From Acidobacteriota bacterium (GTDB taxonomy: Bacteria > Acidobacteriota > Terriglobia > UBA7540), in assembly GCA_021827245.1 (NCBI GenBank), contig JAKAWN010000002.1:1-54001 (forward strand): DNA of 54,001 nt, in the 5' to 3' direction. Position 1 is the first letter of the stretch, and every line of letters begins with the position of its first letter. The notes below the pieces were generated by a model. It was not told the origin of the DNA. It saw only the letters and a program-made list of their open reading frames with translations, and searched no databases. A program made the translations under genes and the position numbers. Positions 1 to 7,869 of this stretch are shown here, in pieces.

Positions 1-665
1 TGGCTCACGAACTTCTCAATCCGCTTGGCTCAATTGAAGGATCGGTGCAGATCTTGCGCAGATCCAATTTGCCCGAGGAGACGAAGCAGGAATTCGGAAA
101 GCTCGCCGAGGACGAGATCAATCGCCTGAAAGAGCTCTTGACGAATTTCCTACAGTTCGCCAGACCCCAAGCCCCGCGACGAAGGCCCACGGAGGTCGGG
201 CAGCTCTTTGAGGCAGTCCGCGCCTTGACCGAGAAAACGGCAAAGATGAGCGGTTGCCATGTAACGATCGAAACACCCGGCGATCTCCCTTCGATTTCGG
301 TCGACTCAGACCAGATCAAACAGGTGTTGCTGGACCTGGTTCTGAACGCCGTGCAAGCGACGCCCCAAGGTGGCGAAATCGTTCTCCGCGCGTCGACGGG
401 GCATGACTCGATTGCCATAGAAGTACAGGATGAGGGCATTGGCATTGAGCCTAAAAACTTGGAGAAGATCTTTGATCCCTTCTTCACAACTCGAGCAAGC
501 GGCACCGGCCTGGGTCTTTCCATTGTCTATCAGATCGTTCACCAGCACGGCGGGCGCCTCGAAGTTCGGAGAAACCCGGATCGAGGAATGACATTCGCAG
601 TTTTTCTGCCGCTGCATCCGCATGAGAAGGCAGGAGAATCGGAGCTGCTTTCAGCACTTCACTGA
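1..665 (+). CDS. Sensor histidine kinase, C-terminal part (cut by window edge)
   Basis: The frame is open from the window's first bases, so the N-terminal sensor region lies outside. It begins in the dimerisation/phosphoacceptor segment (AHELLNP, the H-box histidine) and continues into a HATPase_c domain with N-box (LDLVLNAVQATPQGG), G1 (DEGIGIEP), F-box (FDPFFTT) and G2 (GTGLGLSIVYQIV). It should autophosphorylate on the His and pass phosphate to the NtrC-type regulator that starts 4 bp downstream. The family is the NtrB/AtoS-like kinase group that pairs with sigma-54 activators. The signal sensed cannot be inferred; the adjacent metal island suggests metal or envelope stress. Confidence 0.93.
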   Translation, partial: AHELLNPLGSIEGSVQILRRSNLPEETKQEFGKLAEDEINRLKELLTNFLQFARPQAPRRRPTEVGQLFEAVRALTEKTAKMSGCHVTIETPGDLPSISVDSDQIKQVLLDLVLNAVQATPQGGEIVLRASTGHDSIAIEVQDEGIGIEPKNLEKIFDPFFTTRASGTGLGLSIVYQIVHQHGGRLEVRRNPDRGMTFAVFLPLHPHEKAGESELLSALH

Positions 666-668
666 ACA

Positions 669-2084
669 ATGGAAGAAAAGCCCATTCTGATCGTCGATGA
701 TGATCCAGGCCAGCGGCGGCTGATCCAATTCTGGCTCGAGGAAGAAGGATACCGGACGCTCGTGGCCAGCGATGGCAATGCAGGCCTGCAGCTGTATGAA
801 GAGAAGTCTCCGCAACTGACAATCGCCGATATCCGCATGCCTGGCCTCACTGGAATCGAATTGCTGGGCCGAATCAAAGGAATCAACCAGGATGCGCCCG
901 TGATTCTCATGACTGCTTTTGGAACCGTGGAAAGCGCGGTCGAGGCAATGAAACTGGGTGCGATCGACTACGTCCTGAAGCCTTTGAACGCGGACGAACT
1001 AAAACTGGTCGTGCGCCGAGTGCTCGATCACCAACAGTTACTCGATGAGAACCGCTATCTGCGCGATTTTGCCTCAGAGACATTTCGGTTTGAAAGCTTG
1101 GTCGGCCGCTCCCGAAAGATGCAGGAAGTGTTTGACCTGGCCTTGCAGGTGGCCAGATCGGATTCCACGGTTTTGCTGATCGGGGAATCGGGGACGGGGA
1201 AGGAGCTGCTCGCCAAGGCGATCCACCAAAACAGCTTGCGATCCGGAAGGCCTTTCGTGACGATCAATTGCGGCGCCATACCGGAGAACCTGGTCGAATC
1301 GGAACTTTTCGGCCACCGCAAGGGCTCGTTCACCGGGGCGCTGACGGATCGCACGGGAAAGTTCGAGGCCGCGAATGAAGGAACGGTCTTTCTCGACGAG
1401 GTGAGTGAGCTCAGCCCTCAGGTACAGGTCAAGCTCCTCCGCGTTTTGCAGGAGCGGGAAATCGATAAAATCGGTTTCCCCCTCCCAATCAAAATCAACG
1501 TGCGCATCCTGGCAGCAACAAACCGGAACTTGAAGAATATGGTCGATGACGGACGGTTCCGCGAGGATCTCTACTATCGTCTCAGCGTGATTTCGATCCC
1601 GTTGCCGCCGCTCCGGGACCGGAGGGATGATATTCCCTTGCTCGTCGACCACTTCATCACCAAGCACAGCGAACGCCAGCACCTCCCCGCCATTTCTCTC
1701 GAAGACGAAACGCTCGATGCGCTTAGGCGGTACCACTGGCCCGGCAACGTCCGGGAACTTGAGAACGTGATTGAGCGCCTTGTGGTCTTGGGTAAGGGGG
1801 AACCGATCAGCCCAGACAAATTGCCTCCTGATATTCGCCAGCAGAAGAGTTCAGTTTCCAACATCGGCTTGGCATTGCCGGACGAGGGAATCAGTTTGGA
1901 GGCGGTCGAAAGAGAGATCCTGCTCCAGGCGCTCGAAAAGCAAAACTGGAATCAGACCCGCGCCGCCAAATACCTCGACATCAGCCGCAAAACGCTGATC
2001 TATCGGATGGAGAAGTTTGGACTTGAGCCTCCTTCCGAGGCGGTGTCGCCAAGTGAGGATTCGCGTTCATCCGCGGACGGATAA
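669..2084 (+). CDS. NtrC-family sigma-54-dependent response regulator
   Basis: The 471-residue protein has three domains. A receiver (about 5-120) carries the phosphoacceptor Asp54 in TIADIRMPG. An AAA+ domain (about 140-380) carries Walker A GESGTGKE and the sigma-54 contact loop, here GSFTGA rather than the commoner GAFTGA. A Fis-type helix-turn-helix lies at the C-terminus (NQTRAAKYLDISRKTLIYRM). ATG follows the kinase stop by 3 bp, so the two form one operon. It would activate sigma-54 promoters after phosphorylation. I searched nearby intergenic DNA for a -24/-12 element and found none convincing, so its targets are not evident. Confidence 0.96.
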   Translation: MEEKPILIVDDDPGQRRLIQFWLEEEGYRTLVASDGNAGLQLYEEKSPQLTIADIRMPGLTGIELLGRIKGINQDAPVILMTAFGTVESAVEAMKLGAIDYVLKPLNADELKLVVRRVLDHQQLLDENRYLRDFASETFRFESLVGRSRKMQEVFDLALQVARSDSTVLLIGESGTGKELLAKAIHQNSLRSGRPFVTINCGAIPENLVESELFGHRKGSFTGALTDRTGKFEAANEGTVFLDEVSELSPQVQVKLLRVLQEREIDKIGFPLPIKINVRILAATNRNLKNMVDDGRFREDLYYRLSVISIPLPPLRDRRDDIPLLVDHFITKHSERQHLPAISLEDETLDALRRYHWPGNVRELENVIERLVVLGKGEPISPDKLPPDIRQQKSSVSNIGLALPDEGISLEAVEREILLQALEKQNWNQTRAAKYLDISRKTLIYRMEKFGLEPPSEAVSPSEDSRSSADG

Positions 2085-2432
2085 TGCCGTCCCTGCCGGC
2101 TCCGCGGATTGCGCCGTAAGCCGCGCGCCCGGTAGATCTGATAGCCGATCAAACTCGGCTCGCCGCCACTGCCATACTAGCTCTCGGCCATTCGCTCCTT
2201 TGCGCCATTGCCATACCAGTTCTTGGCGATTCGCTGGTTTGCGCGGAATTCTGAACGAAGGTCCACAGGTAATTCGAGGGTGTTTGGTGTCATACGCGCC
2301 GGGGTCCTCGTAGCCCTGATTCAGACTATTCCGAGTGTCTTGTTCTGTATGGCGGCGGGCCTCGTCCTTGACCCCCAACTCCGATTCCAGCCGTTCGGCA
2401 ACTTCCGTCGTGCGTTCTTCGTTGATGCTCAT
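2067..2432 (-). CDS. Small hypothetical protein with a 13-residue C-terminal repeat
   Basis: This is a 121-residue minus-strand frame, convergent with the NtrC gene and overlapping its end by 18 bp. A strong Shine-Dalgarno (AGGAGG, 6 nt from ATG) supports the start, and ATGA overlap with the gene upstream suggests translational coupling. The N-terminal half is charged and probably helical. The C-terminal part contains a tandem 13-residue repeat (ELVWQWRKGANGR / ELVWQWRRAEFDR) encoded by the 39-nt DNA repeat. No family is recognised. The tail may be read-through into a dispersed DNA repeat rather than a functional domain. Confidence 0.5.
   Translation of the reverse strand: MSINEERTTEVAERLESELGVKDEARRHTEQDTRNSLNQGYEDPGAYDTKHPRITCGPSFRIPRKPANRQELVWQWRKGANGRELVWQWRRAEFDRLSDLPGARLTAQSAEPAGTALSVRG
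2164..2241. repeat. 39-nt tandem direct repeat, two copies
   Basis: Copies at 2164-2202 and 2203-2241 match at about 32 of 39 positions and share the core CCATAC. The period is a multiple of three, so in the minus-strand gene it encodes a 13-residue repeat. It may be a mobile intergenic-type repeat captured in a coding frame. Confidence 0.6.
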
Positions 2433-2668
2433 GATTGCCTCCTGGAAAAAGCCATTGCTCTCTCAGCCGAGAGCCTTTCTTTCATTGCAAAGACAGTGCC
2501 AATGGCAAGCTCTTTCCGTCCGCTCGAGAACTGGACGCGGATCTTCAAGGCTTTATGCGACGTGGCCTCCTTTCTCCACGCGCCGGCCTTGTGCTTGATC
2601 TCCGGCTCATTTGCCTCATACGCGTCAGGCGCTGCCTCAAAGGAGGCAATCGGACTCTCGATCCACAT
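2429..2668 (-). CDS. Small hypothetical protein
   Basis: A 79-residue charged frame ends in an ATGA overlap with the downstream minus-strand gene, consistent with a two-gene operon. GGAGG lies about 12 nt upstream of the ATG, a long but usable spacing. I recognise no domain. Overlapping frames on the other strand look less protein-like, but the evidence that this is expressed rests mainly on the coupling. Confidence 0.4.
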   Translation of the reverse strand: MWIESPIASFEAAPDAYEANEPEIKHKAGAWRKEATSHKALKIRVQFSSGRKELAIGTVFAMKERLSAERAMAFSRRQS

Positions 2669-2961
2669 TGGTCGGCTCTTCCTCCGGATTCCCGCAACAT
2701 CCTAATTCCCCGTGAATTACGGTCCGATCGTTTCGCCCCGCGGAAATGGAATACCGCCTGCCTTGGCAACGGGTGGAGGAACGGTCGGATGCCAACCAGA
2801 AGGCGCCTCAACCTTCATAACCCCGCACGCGACGACAGGAGGCTCACGTCCGGCGGCGATTACCCGCCCGGCACGAAACCGTTCCTCCGGCAAAAAGCCG
2901 AGCCCAAGAGCGGAACATTTCGGAGCGGGGTTTGGAAGCCCTTCCGTTCGGGAGAATCGCG
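2669..2961. other. Intergenic leader upstream of the P-II-like gene
   Basis: About 290 bp with no convincing gene. It contains short GC-rich hairpins (for example GGCGG/CCGCC near 2851-2868) in the leader of the P-II-like gene. I see no recognisable riboswitch or sigma-54 element. Confidence 0.3.
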
Positions 2962-3309
2962 GTGAAAGAGATCAAGGCCTACATCCAGCGCTGCTGCGTG
3001 AACAACACCGTTGATGCTTTGGAAAGAAACGGCGCTCCGGGGATCACGATTGTGGACATCCATCCTGTGGGCTACGGATACGAGCCGAACAATTTCGAAA
3101 TCCAGTATCAGGACGCTTTCAAGCGGTATGGCTATTTGAAAATCGTGAAGCTGGAAGTTGTCTGCGCCGATCATGACGCAGATCGGCTGGTGGATGTGAT
3201 CCGCAAGGAATGCCGAACGGGAGACAAGGGCGACGGAATGATCTTCATTGCTGATGTTTCGAGAGCCGTTCGCATCCGGGACGGCGCGATCGGGGAGGCG
3301 GCCCTGTGA
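2962..3309 (+). CDS. P-II-like (GlnB superfamily) small regulatory protein
   Basis: The protein is 115 residues with the ferredoxin-like P-II fold pattern: VKEIKAYIQ at the start, a glycine-rich T-loop region (GYGYEPNNFEIQYQD), then LKIVKLEVVC and the C-terminal signature RTGDKGDGMIFIADV. GTG at 2962 puts the start where the family starts; the upstream in-frame TTG at 2932 would add ten residues. Classic P-II proteins sense ATP/ADP and 2-oxoglutarate. P-II-like proteins beside metal efflux genes form a separate group with unclear effectors. Its place between a two-component system and a metal island suggests regulation of metal transport rather than nitrogen uptake. Confidence 0.85.
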   Translation: MKEIKAYIQRCCVNNTVDALERNGAPGITIVDIHPVGYGYEPNNFEIQYQDAFKRYGYLKIVKLEVVCADHDADRLVDVIRKECRTGDKGDGMIFIADVSRAVRIRDGAIGEAAL

Positions 3310-3333
3310 AAGAATCGGCGAAGCAAGGCAGAA

Positions 3334-3353
3334 ACCCGCTCGCAAAAGCGGGT
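3334..3353 (+). terminator. Stem-loop after the P-II-like gene
   Basis: A perfect 7-bp stem (ACCCGCT/AGCGGGT) with a 6-nt loop lies 25 nt after the P-II stop. It has no U-tract, so it could be a weak terminator or mRNA-stabilising hairpin. Confidence 0.35.
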
Positions 3354-3442
3354 AATCCAGAGGCCGCCTTCCCGTCCAGTTGTATGCCCGATTTTGCGGG
3401 TTGCATCACTGAGGGAGCACTGAAAAGAAAGGAGATTCCAAG

Positions 3443-3862
3443 ATGACAAGTAGAACTCTCATAGGGTCATTCTCCCTGGCAATTTTGTCCCTGTTCGCCG
3501 TCGGCGCCCCGGCACAGCATGCCCAACATCATCCTTCCACGCAGGGTTCCTGCGCGGGAATGAAGACTGCGGGAATGTTGAGCCAGGGCACGATGGGTAA
3601 GGGGATGATGGGTCAGCAGATGATGCGAAAGAGCATGATGGCCTGCCATCAGCACATGCAAAAGCTGATGGGCCGGCTCATGCAAAACATGACCGCGATG
3701 CAAAACGAGAAGAATCCGGCTGCGCGAGCCAAGTTGATGACTGAACAGCGCGCTCTTCTCGAGAAAATGCGCGGCGACATGATGCAGCAAGGAAAGATGA
3801 TGTCCCTCTGCATGAAGAACAGTCCGATGGGGGACGCAAACCAGAAACCAACGCCCAGGTAG
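3443..3862 (+). CDS. Met/His-rich secreted protein, probable periplasmic metal binder
   Basis: This 139-residue protein has a signal peptide (hydrophobic core LAILSLFAVGAPA, then AQHAQHH). The mature part is unusually rich in Met, His and Gln, with runs such as GKGMMGQQMMRKSMM and a helical segment KLMGRLMQNMTAMQNEK. Clusters of Met and His are typical of Cu(I)/Ag(I)-binding periplasmic proteins. The start is supported by AAAGGAG 8 nt upstream. It is the first gene of the metal island after the regulators. Copper is inferred from composition; no defined family is assigned. Confidence 0.75.
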   Translation: MTSRTLIGSFSLAILSLFAVGAPAQHAQHHPSTQGSCAGMKTAGMLSQGTMGKGMMGQQMMRKSMMACHQHMQKLMGRLMQNMTAMQNEKNPAARAKLMTEQRALLEKMRGDMMQQGKMMSLCMKNSPMGDANQKPTPR

Positions 3863-3898
3863 TTCACTCAGTAGCACGGGCGCAGTGTGGAGCGAGCC

Positions 3899-4321
3899 AT
3901 GAGAACACACGCGACGAGCCAGCGAAAGGCGCTTTTGACGGCGCTCATTTGCGCGTTGCTGGTTCTTACGGTGGCTGGCCCCAGCTCCGCAGAGGTCCAG
4001 AGGCGCGAGCCCCGTCTCACTCACGAGCAGTTCGTGAAACTCCTCGCGAGCGCCCGCAGCGCTCGCGATCATGAACGTCTCGCCGACTACTACCGAAGCG
4101 AAACTCGCCGCCTCGGGGCCGAGGCCAGGAGGCACGAGCGGTTCGCTCGGGCCTTTGGCGACAACACAGCCCCAGGCAATCCCGACGAGTTCAACCTCAG
4201 CCGAACCGCTCATCACTGTCACAATGTTGCCAACGATTCCCTGAAGGAGGCCCGAGATGCGTTGGCTCGAGCCGCCCGCCAGGAACAGTTGGCGCAAAAG
4301 GCGAGATCATGGCCCCGATAA
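3899..4321 (+). CDS. Secreted helical hypothetical protein
   Basis: ATG at 3899 is preferred over an in-frame GTG twelve bases upstream because it puts a clean signal peptide at the N-terminus (ALLTALICALLVLTVAGPSSA). The mature part (about 115 residues) is charged and predicted helical, with His and Arg clusters (RLGAEARRHERFARAF, NLSRTAHHCHNVAND). It resembles short periplasmic helical-hairpin proteins found in metal loci, but I cannot name a family. It lies 36 bp after the Met-rich gene and is probably co-transcribed. Confidence 0.7.
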   Translation: MRTHATSQRKALLTALICALLVLTVAGPSSAEVQRREPRLTHEQFVKLLASARSARDHERLADYYRSETRRLGAEARRHERFARAFGDNTAPGNPDEFNLSRTAHHCHNVANDSLKEARDALARAARQEQLAQKARSWPR

Positions 4322-4454
4322 ATCCAATCGGCAGCTTGAATCTCCGCGAAGACGACCGCCCCGGCCGAGCCCGCCAGCCCCAAACCCATCTTCAGTCCCT
4401 CGGGGCTGGCGCTCGGCTGAGGGCCTGGCGTCGGGCTCGAAAAGAGGAACCCCA

Positions 4455-4745
4455 GTGCCAGGCTGGGTATGGCTTCTAGTGTGGGCGGCGTTCTTTTACT
4501 TCATGATGCGCTTTGGCTGCGGCGCGCACATGGTCCATGGGGGCCACGGCGGGCACGGCGAAGGAGAGCATGAGGGACATCAACAACATGGGGCAGTTGC
4601 AAGCTCCGCGAAGGATCCTGTGTGTGGAATGTCGGTCGACCCAGGCCAAGGTTATTCGGAAATCCGCGAAGGCCGCGAATACCGCTTCTGCTCCCGAAAG
4701 TGCTTGGACAAGTTCGACGCGGAACCGCAGCGGTACCTCTCGTAG
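4455..4745 (+). CDS. Membrane-anchored YHS-domain metal-binding protein (copy 1)
   Basis: GTG at 4455 is chosen as start, preceded by AGAGGA. The longer frame from 4257 overlaps the upstream gene, and the N-terminus from 4455 aligns with the paralogue at 7192. The 96-residue protein has one N-terminal membrane helix (WVWLLVWAAFFYFMMRF), a His/Gly stretch (HMVHGGHGGHGEGEHEGH) and a C-terminal YHS domain (DPVCGMSVD, then REYRFCSRKCLDKF). YHS domains bind metals through their cysteines and accompany copper ATPases. It probably binds or hands on Cu at the membrane. It lacks the heavy-metal-binding domain found in copy 2. Confidence 0.85.
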   Translation: MPGWVWLLVWAAFFYFMMRFGCGAHMVHGGHGGHGEGEHEGHQQHGAVASSAKDPVCGMSVDPGQGYSEIREGREYRFCSRKCLDKFDAEPQRYLS

Positions 4746-4760
4746 AAAGGAGAAATCGCG

Positions 4761-5033
4761 ATGTCACGAGGGATTTCACTAAAGGCAGTCGGCCACGCCA
4801 GCAGTTTGTTTTTAGCGACTTCATTCCTGCTCTGCGTGGTGTTCGATCTGGCGTTTCCCGCACACGCCATGTTCCAGTCCTGGCAAGCGCTGCTTCCGGG
4901 ATTTCACTGGATCAGTTGGAAGGGCTTTTTGCTTGGGCTTATCGAAAGCTACGGATACGGCTGGTATTTCACGCTGATTTGGGTGCCGCTGTACAACGTG
5001 GTGGTTTTGAGAACAAAGGAACGGACGACCTAA
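4761..5033 (+). CDS. Two-helix membrane protein, DUF5676-like (copy 1)
   Basis: The 90-residue protein has two hydrophobic segments: ASSLFLATSFLLCVVFDLAF, and a second ending in GYGWYFTLIWVPLYNVVV. Conserved features shared with copy 2 at 7588 are GHA(S/T)SLFLA, HAMFQ(S/T)WQALLPGFHW and ESY(G/A)YGWYF. It starts 15 bp after the YHS gene with AAAGGAG as ribosome site. Such proteins are repeatedly found with YHS and copper-handling genes; function is unknown. The DUF5676 label is from memory of the family pattern. Confidence 0.8.
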   Translation: MSRGISLKAVGHASSLFLATSFLLCVVFDLAFPAHAMFQSWQALLPGFHWISWKGFLLGLIESYGYGWYFTLIWVPLYNVVVLRTKERTT

Positions 5034-5159
5034 CAGCTCCTCCACGGCCCAGTGGGCACACTTAAGAAGTTTTGCCTACCGAACTCAAGGCTTTTCCGCT
5101 GGCGGAGGATGCGACCGGCGGCGGTTTGAACGAAAGAACGGAATAGAAAGGAGACGGAG

Positions 5160-5363
5160 ATGAACTCAACAACAGCAATCTTCATAGCGATTCTTGCGAT
5201 TCTTGGGCTGGGATGGTTTTGGATGCGCGGCACCCACAACCGCCGGCAGGTTTACGGGCAGGCGGGTGGAAGCGCACATCCCAACGAGCCGCAATCCGTC
5301 GGAGCGGCTGAGGCTGCGGATTCGCAACCAAAGCCGCAACACAAACATGGCGGCTGTTGTTAG
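5160..5363 (+). CDS. Small single-helix protein with C-terminal HKHGGCC
   Basis: A 67-residue protein with an N-terminal helix (AIFIAILAILGLGWFWM) and a hydrophilic tail that ends in QHKHGGCC, a plausible soft-metal ligand set. A strong Shine-Dalgarno (AAAGGAG) precedes the ATG. No family recognised. The terminal Cys-Cys after His-rich residues suggests Cu or Hg binding, which is inference. Confidence 0.65.
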   Translation: MNSTTAIFIAILAILGLGWFWMRGTHNRRQVYGQAGGSAHPNEPQSVGAAEAADSQPKPQHKHGGCC

Positions 5364-5423
5364 GAGGCCGCTGCGGTCTGAAGAGGAGACCAAATAGGCC
5401 TTAGAGTATGAGGCAGTGAACTG

Positions 5424-5461
5424 ATTCCCGGCGGCCGATCCTTCTTCCAGCCGCCGGGAAT
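5424..5461 (+). terminator. 12-bp inverted repeat, probable terminator
   Basis: Perfect arms ATTCCCGGCGGC / GCCGCCGGGAAT flank a 14-nt loop. It lies between the HKHGGCC gene and the next gene. There is no U-run, so termination is likely but not certain. Confidence 0.55.
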
Positions 5462-5497
5462 TCGAGATGGAGACGGAGCTGAGAGGTGGAGCGGGTC

Positions 5498-6394
5498 ATG
5501 GAGAATGATCACAGTGATTCCACGGCCAGCGCCCGGGAAACTGCTGCCGGGGGAGTTGTCGATTCCAGGGCGGTGCGGGTGCTGCTGATCGGACAAAGCT
5601 CCCAGTGCTTTGTGCATTCGGTGAGGAGACTGGAAGCTCATGGCTGCCAATGGAGCTTGGCGGCTTCGGTGGATGATGCCCTCGGACTGCTTGCCAGTGA
5701 AAGATTCAGCGTCCTGCTGGCCCACGCCGGACCCGACAAGGGGGCGCTTACTTCGCTGAGCAACGCCATAGCGGGCCAGCCAGCGAGCTTCTTCTACGCT
5801 CACCGCGTGGAAAGCGGTTGCTGGTGGCTTCCAGTAGTGCTTCGCGGAGAGCCGTGTTTGGGTGCTCCGGCACTGCGCCCAGCCGAATTCGCCAAGCTGC
5901 TGGACGCACTTGTCGTTGAGGCCTGCAGCGCACTAGCCGAGCACGAACCGTCTCACGAGAAAGCAGGGGTTGGAAGACAAGAAGGCATGGCGGAGTGGCA
6001 TGGGTTCGCTCACTCAAGAGAAGCGGTCGCACCGTGGAAGAGCGCGGCCAGAGACCAGCCAAATGCGCGAAGGGAACATGACCCAGTCCTCCAGTTCCGA
6101 CCGGTGCTCACCGAAAAGCGAAGAAGAGCCAAAACAGGGGCATTTCTCGGCGCCGAATGGCGGGGCGTGCGAGAGCAGATGACGCACCCGGCGCTTCTCA
6201 TCCTTCTTCTGACTTCAGGCTTCGTCTTTCTCGCCATACACCATGCGCACATTTTCCAGCCACCGGCTATTCACCTGGCTGTTCTCGGTCTTGCTTTCGT
6301 GTTCCTGGTGCGCTATCCCGCTCGCGCGATCTGGCCTGGGCGAAACCGCACGGCGCAACGTCCTGTTGCAAAGGAGAGTCCCGATGAGTCGTGA
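5498..6394 (+). CDS. Receiver-like domain fused to a two-helix membrane domain
   Basis: ATG at 5498 follows GGAG at suitable spacing; an in-frame GTG at 5486 is an alternative. Residues about 25-145 look like a degenerate response-regulator receiver (VRVLLIGQSSQCF, then FSVLLAHAGPDKG where a DxxMPG would be expected), so phosphorylation is doubtful. A low-complexity charged linker follows. The C-terminal 80 residues have two hydrophobic helices (ALLILLLTSGFVFLAIHHAH; IHLAVLGLAFVFLVRYP) resembling the DUF2933-like membrane proteins of metal loci. The arrangement is odd; two genes fused or a shifted frame is possible. Confidence 0.5.
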   Translation: MENDHSDSTASARETAAGGVVDSRAVRVLLIGQSSQCFVHSVRRLEAHGCQWSLAASVDDALGLLASERFSVLLAHAGPDKGALTSLSNAIAGQPASFFYAHRVESGCWWLPVVLRGEPCLGAPALRPAEFAKLLDALVVEACSALAEHEPSHEKAGVGRQEGMAEWHGFAHSREAVAPWKSAARDQPNARREHDPVLQFRPVLTEKRRRAKTGAFLGAEWRGVREQMTHPALLILLLTSGFVFLAIHHAHIFQPPAIHLAVLGLAFVFLVRYPARAIWPGRNRTAQRPVAKESPDES

Positions 6395-6698
6395 TGCTGT
6401 GGGCTACGCCCCTGGCCATTGGGGTCTGAAGGACTAGCTCGGTGAAAGGCACTCTTTCACACCCAGGCGTTCGCAATTGCAAATGGCGCGGATCGCTTCT
6501 TTCCCTGCCAGCGAGAGGGCTCCCGCGTTATCTGACACAGCCTGCGCCAAGCCCTCTGTGCCAAATGCTCCAATCAATTATTACTTTTTGGCACTTGAAC
6601 CGTGCCGTTTCCAGCGAGTATCCTGTAACCACGCTAGATGGTCGCAACACGAGGCGCGGAGGGGTTTGGCCCCGCACTTGCTTAGGCTTGGTGGGTCC
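6395..6698. other. Intergenic region with no recognised gene
   Basis: About 300 bp. Competing short frames show no protein-like composition. It contains an AT-rich patch near 6576-6590 (TTATTACTTTTTGGCAC) that could belong to a promoter for the following genes, but no spacing consensus fits well. Confidence 0.35.
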
Positions 6699-7085
6699 GT
6701 GATTCGGGTTGGCCATTTCGGTAGGCTTTTTCTCGCGGCGAGCTTGGCTTTGTTCTCCGCCGCGAGCAATCCTCGGCAGTGTTTCGATTGCGGCTGCCGC
6801 CAGTGCTCACAAACAGGCCTTGGGTGCTTCGGGCAATCCGCAGCAGGCGCACGCGTAAGAACCGCCGTCCGGGATGGGTGTTCCTGTACCTGCATCTCCG
6901 CCTCGAATTCTTTCGTCTTGACCAACGATGGGCAGCAGGTAATTCCATTCGCGGTCTCGTCTTTTTCCACGCACCCCTTGCTGCCGACGCCCATTCGTTC
7001 CTTTGTAGAAGTGGGCGCGCGGAGAATCGCTTTTCCAGACTCTCCTCCATCGCGCCTCGCTCTCTACTGCATCTTCCAGATCTAG
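6699..7085 (+). CDS. Possible Cys-rich secreted hypothetical protein
   Basis: From GTG at 6699 the frame gives 128 residues. A signal-like N-terminus (FGRLFLAASLALFSAAS) precedes Cys-rich clusters (CFDCGCRQC; GCSCTC), and the C-terminus DSPPSRLALYCIFQI is of a type seen in small envelope proteins of metal loci. No clear ribosome site. The longer frame from 6477 does not look coding before the GTG. No family assigned; could be noncoding. Confidence 0.35.
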   Translation: MIRVGHFGRLFLAASLALFSAASNPRQCFDCGCRQCSQTGLGCFGQSAAGARVRTAVRDGCSCTCISASNSFVLTNDGQQVIPFAVSSFSTHPLLPTPIRSFVEVGARRIAFPDSPPSRLALYCIFQI

Positions 7086-7191
7086 TAGTGCACCTCATCG
7101 ATGCCTCGTCAGCGAACCTTTTCGCCCTCTGGTGATTGCGACTCGCTTTTTCGAGGGCTTTTCAAGGTAGGAAAGAAATCGAGGAGGACTC

Positions 7192-7572
7192 ATGAGCGGC
7201 TTGCTCTCGTTGTTACTTTTCGCAGCGTTCTTTTTCCTCATGATGCGCTTCGGCTGCGGTTCGCACATGGCCCACGGCGGTCACGGCGACCACGAGGGAC
7301 ATACGGGCATGGGAACGCAAGGAAGTTCTTCAATCGAGTACACCTGTCCCATGCATCCTGAGGTGCGCCAGCCGGCGCCCGGCACTTGCCCCAAGTGCGG
7401 GATGACGCTCGAGCCGGTCGCGGCCGCGCCGCTAATGAAGGATCCAGTCTGTGGAATGCCGGTAGAGGCCGGCAAGGGGTACACGGAGAACCACGAAGGC
7501 CGCGAATACCGCTTCTGTTCCAGAAAATGCTTGGACAAGTTCGACGCTGAGCCACAGCGCTACGTCTCGTAG
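7192..7572 (+). CDS. Membrane-anchored heavy-metal-binding + YHS protein (copy 2)
   Basis: The 126-residue protein starts after GAGGAGG. It has an N-terminal helix (LLSLLLFAAFFFLMMRF), a His/Gly linker, a heavy-metal-binding domain ([20 protein letters not shown]) also present twice in the Cu-ATPase here, and a C-terminal YHS domain (DPVCGMPVE, REYRFCSRKCLDKF). The N-terminus and YHS part are nearly identical to copy 1 at 4455, so the pair arose by duplication with gain or loss of the middle domain. Likely role: membrane-side copper binding and transfer. Confidence 0.9.
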   Translation: MSGLLSLLLFAAFFFLMMRFGCGSHMAHGGHGDHEGHTGMGTQGSSSIEYTCPMHPEVRQPAPGTCPKCGMTLEPVAAAPLMKDPVCGMPVEAGKGYTENHEGREYRFCSRKCLDKFDAEPQRYVS

Positions 7573-7587
7573 AAAGGAGAGAAAGCC

Positions 7588-7869
7588 ATGCCTCGAGGGA
7601 TTCCGTTGAAGGCGGTTGGTCACGCCACCAGTTTGTTCCTGGCGATCACATTCATCCTGTGCGTGTGCTTCGATCTGCTATTCCCCTCCCACGCCATGTT
7701 CCAGACCTGGCAGGCGCTGCTTCCAGGCTTCCATTGGTTCTCGTGGGGAAGTTTTTTCCTAGGAGTGCTGGAGAGCTACGCCTACGGCTGGTATTTCGCC
7801 CTGATCTGGGTGCCCCTTTACAACGTGGTAGTTCTGGGTAGGAAGGGACCAGCGGCAGCCCGGCAATGA
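7588..7869 (+). CDS. Two-helix membrane protein, DUF5676-like (copy 2)
   Basis: A 93-residue paralogue of the gene at 4761 with the same order of motifs (GHATSLFLAITFILCVCFD, HAMFQTWQALLPGFHW, YAYGWYFALIWVPLYNVVV). It starts 15 bp after the YHS gene, exactly the spacing of copy 1, so the two-gene unit was duplicated. It ends in an ATGA overlap with the next gene. Function unknown. Confidence 0.82.
   Translation: MPRGIPLKAVGHATSLFLAITFILCVCFDLLFPSHAMFQTWQALLPGFHWFSWGSFFLGVLESYAYGWYFALIWVPLYNVVVLGRKGPAAARQ

Noticed and set aside
6580..6605. TTGGCAC...GTGCC as a sigma-54 promoter for the NtrC-type regulator
   Set aside because: The GG to GC distance is 12 instead of 10 bp and the -12 half does not match TTGC.
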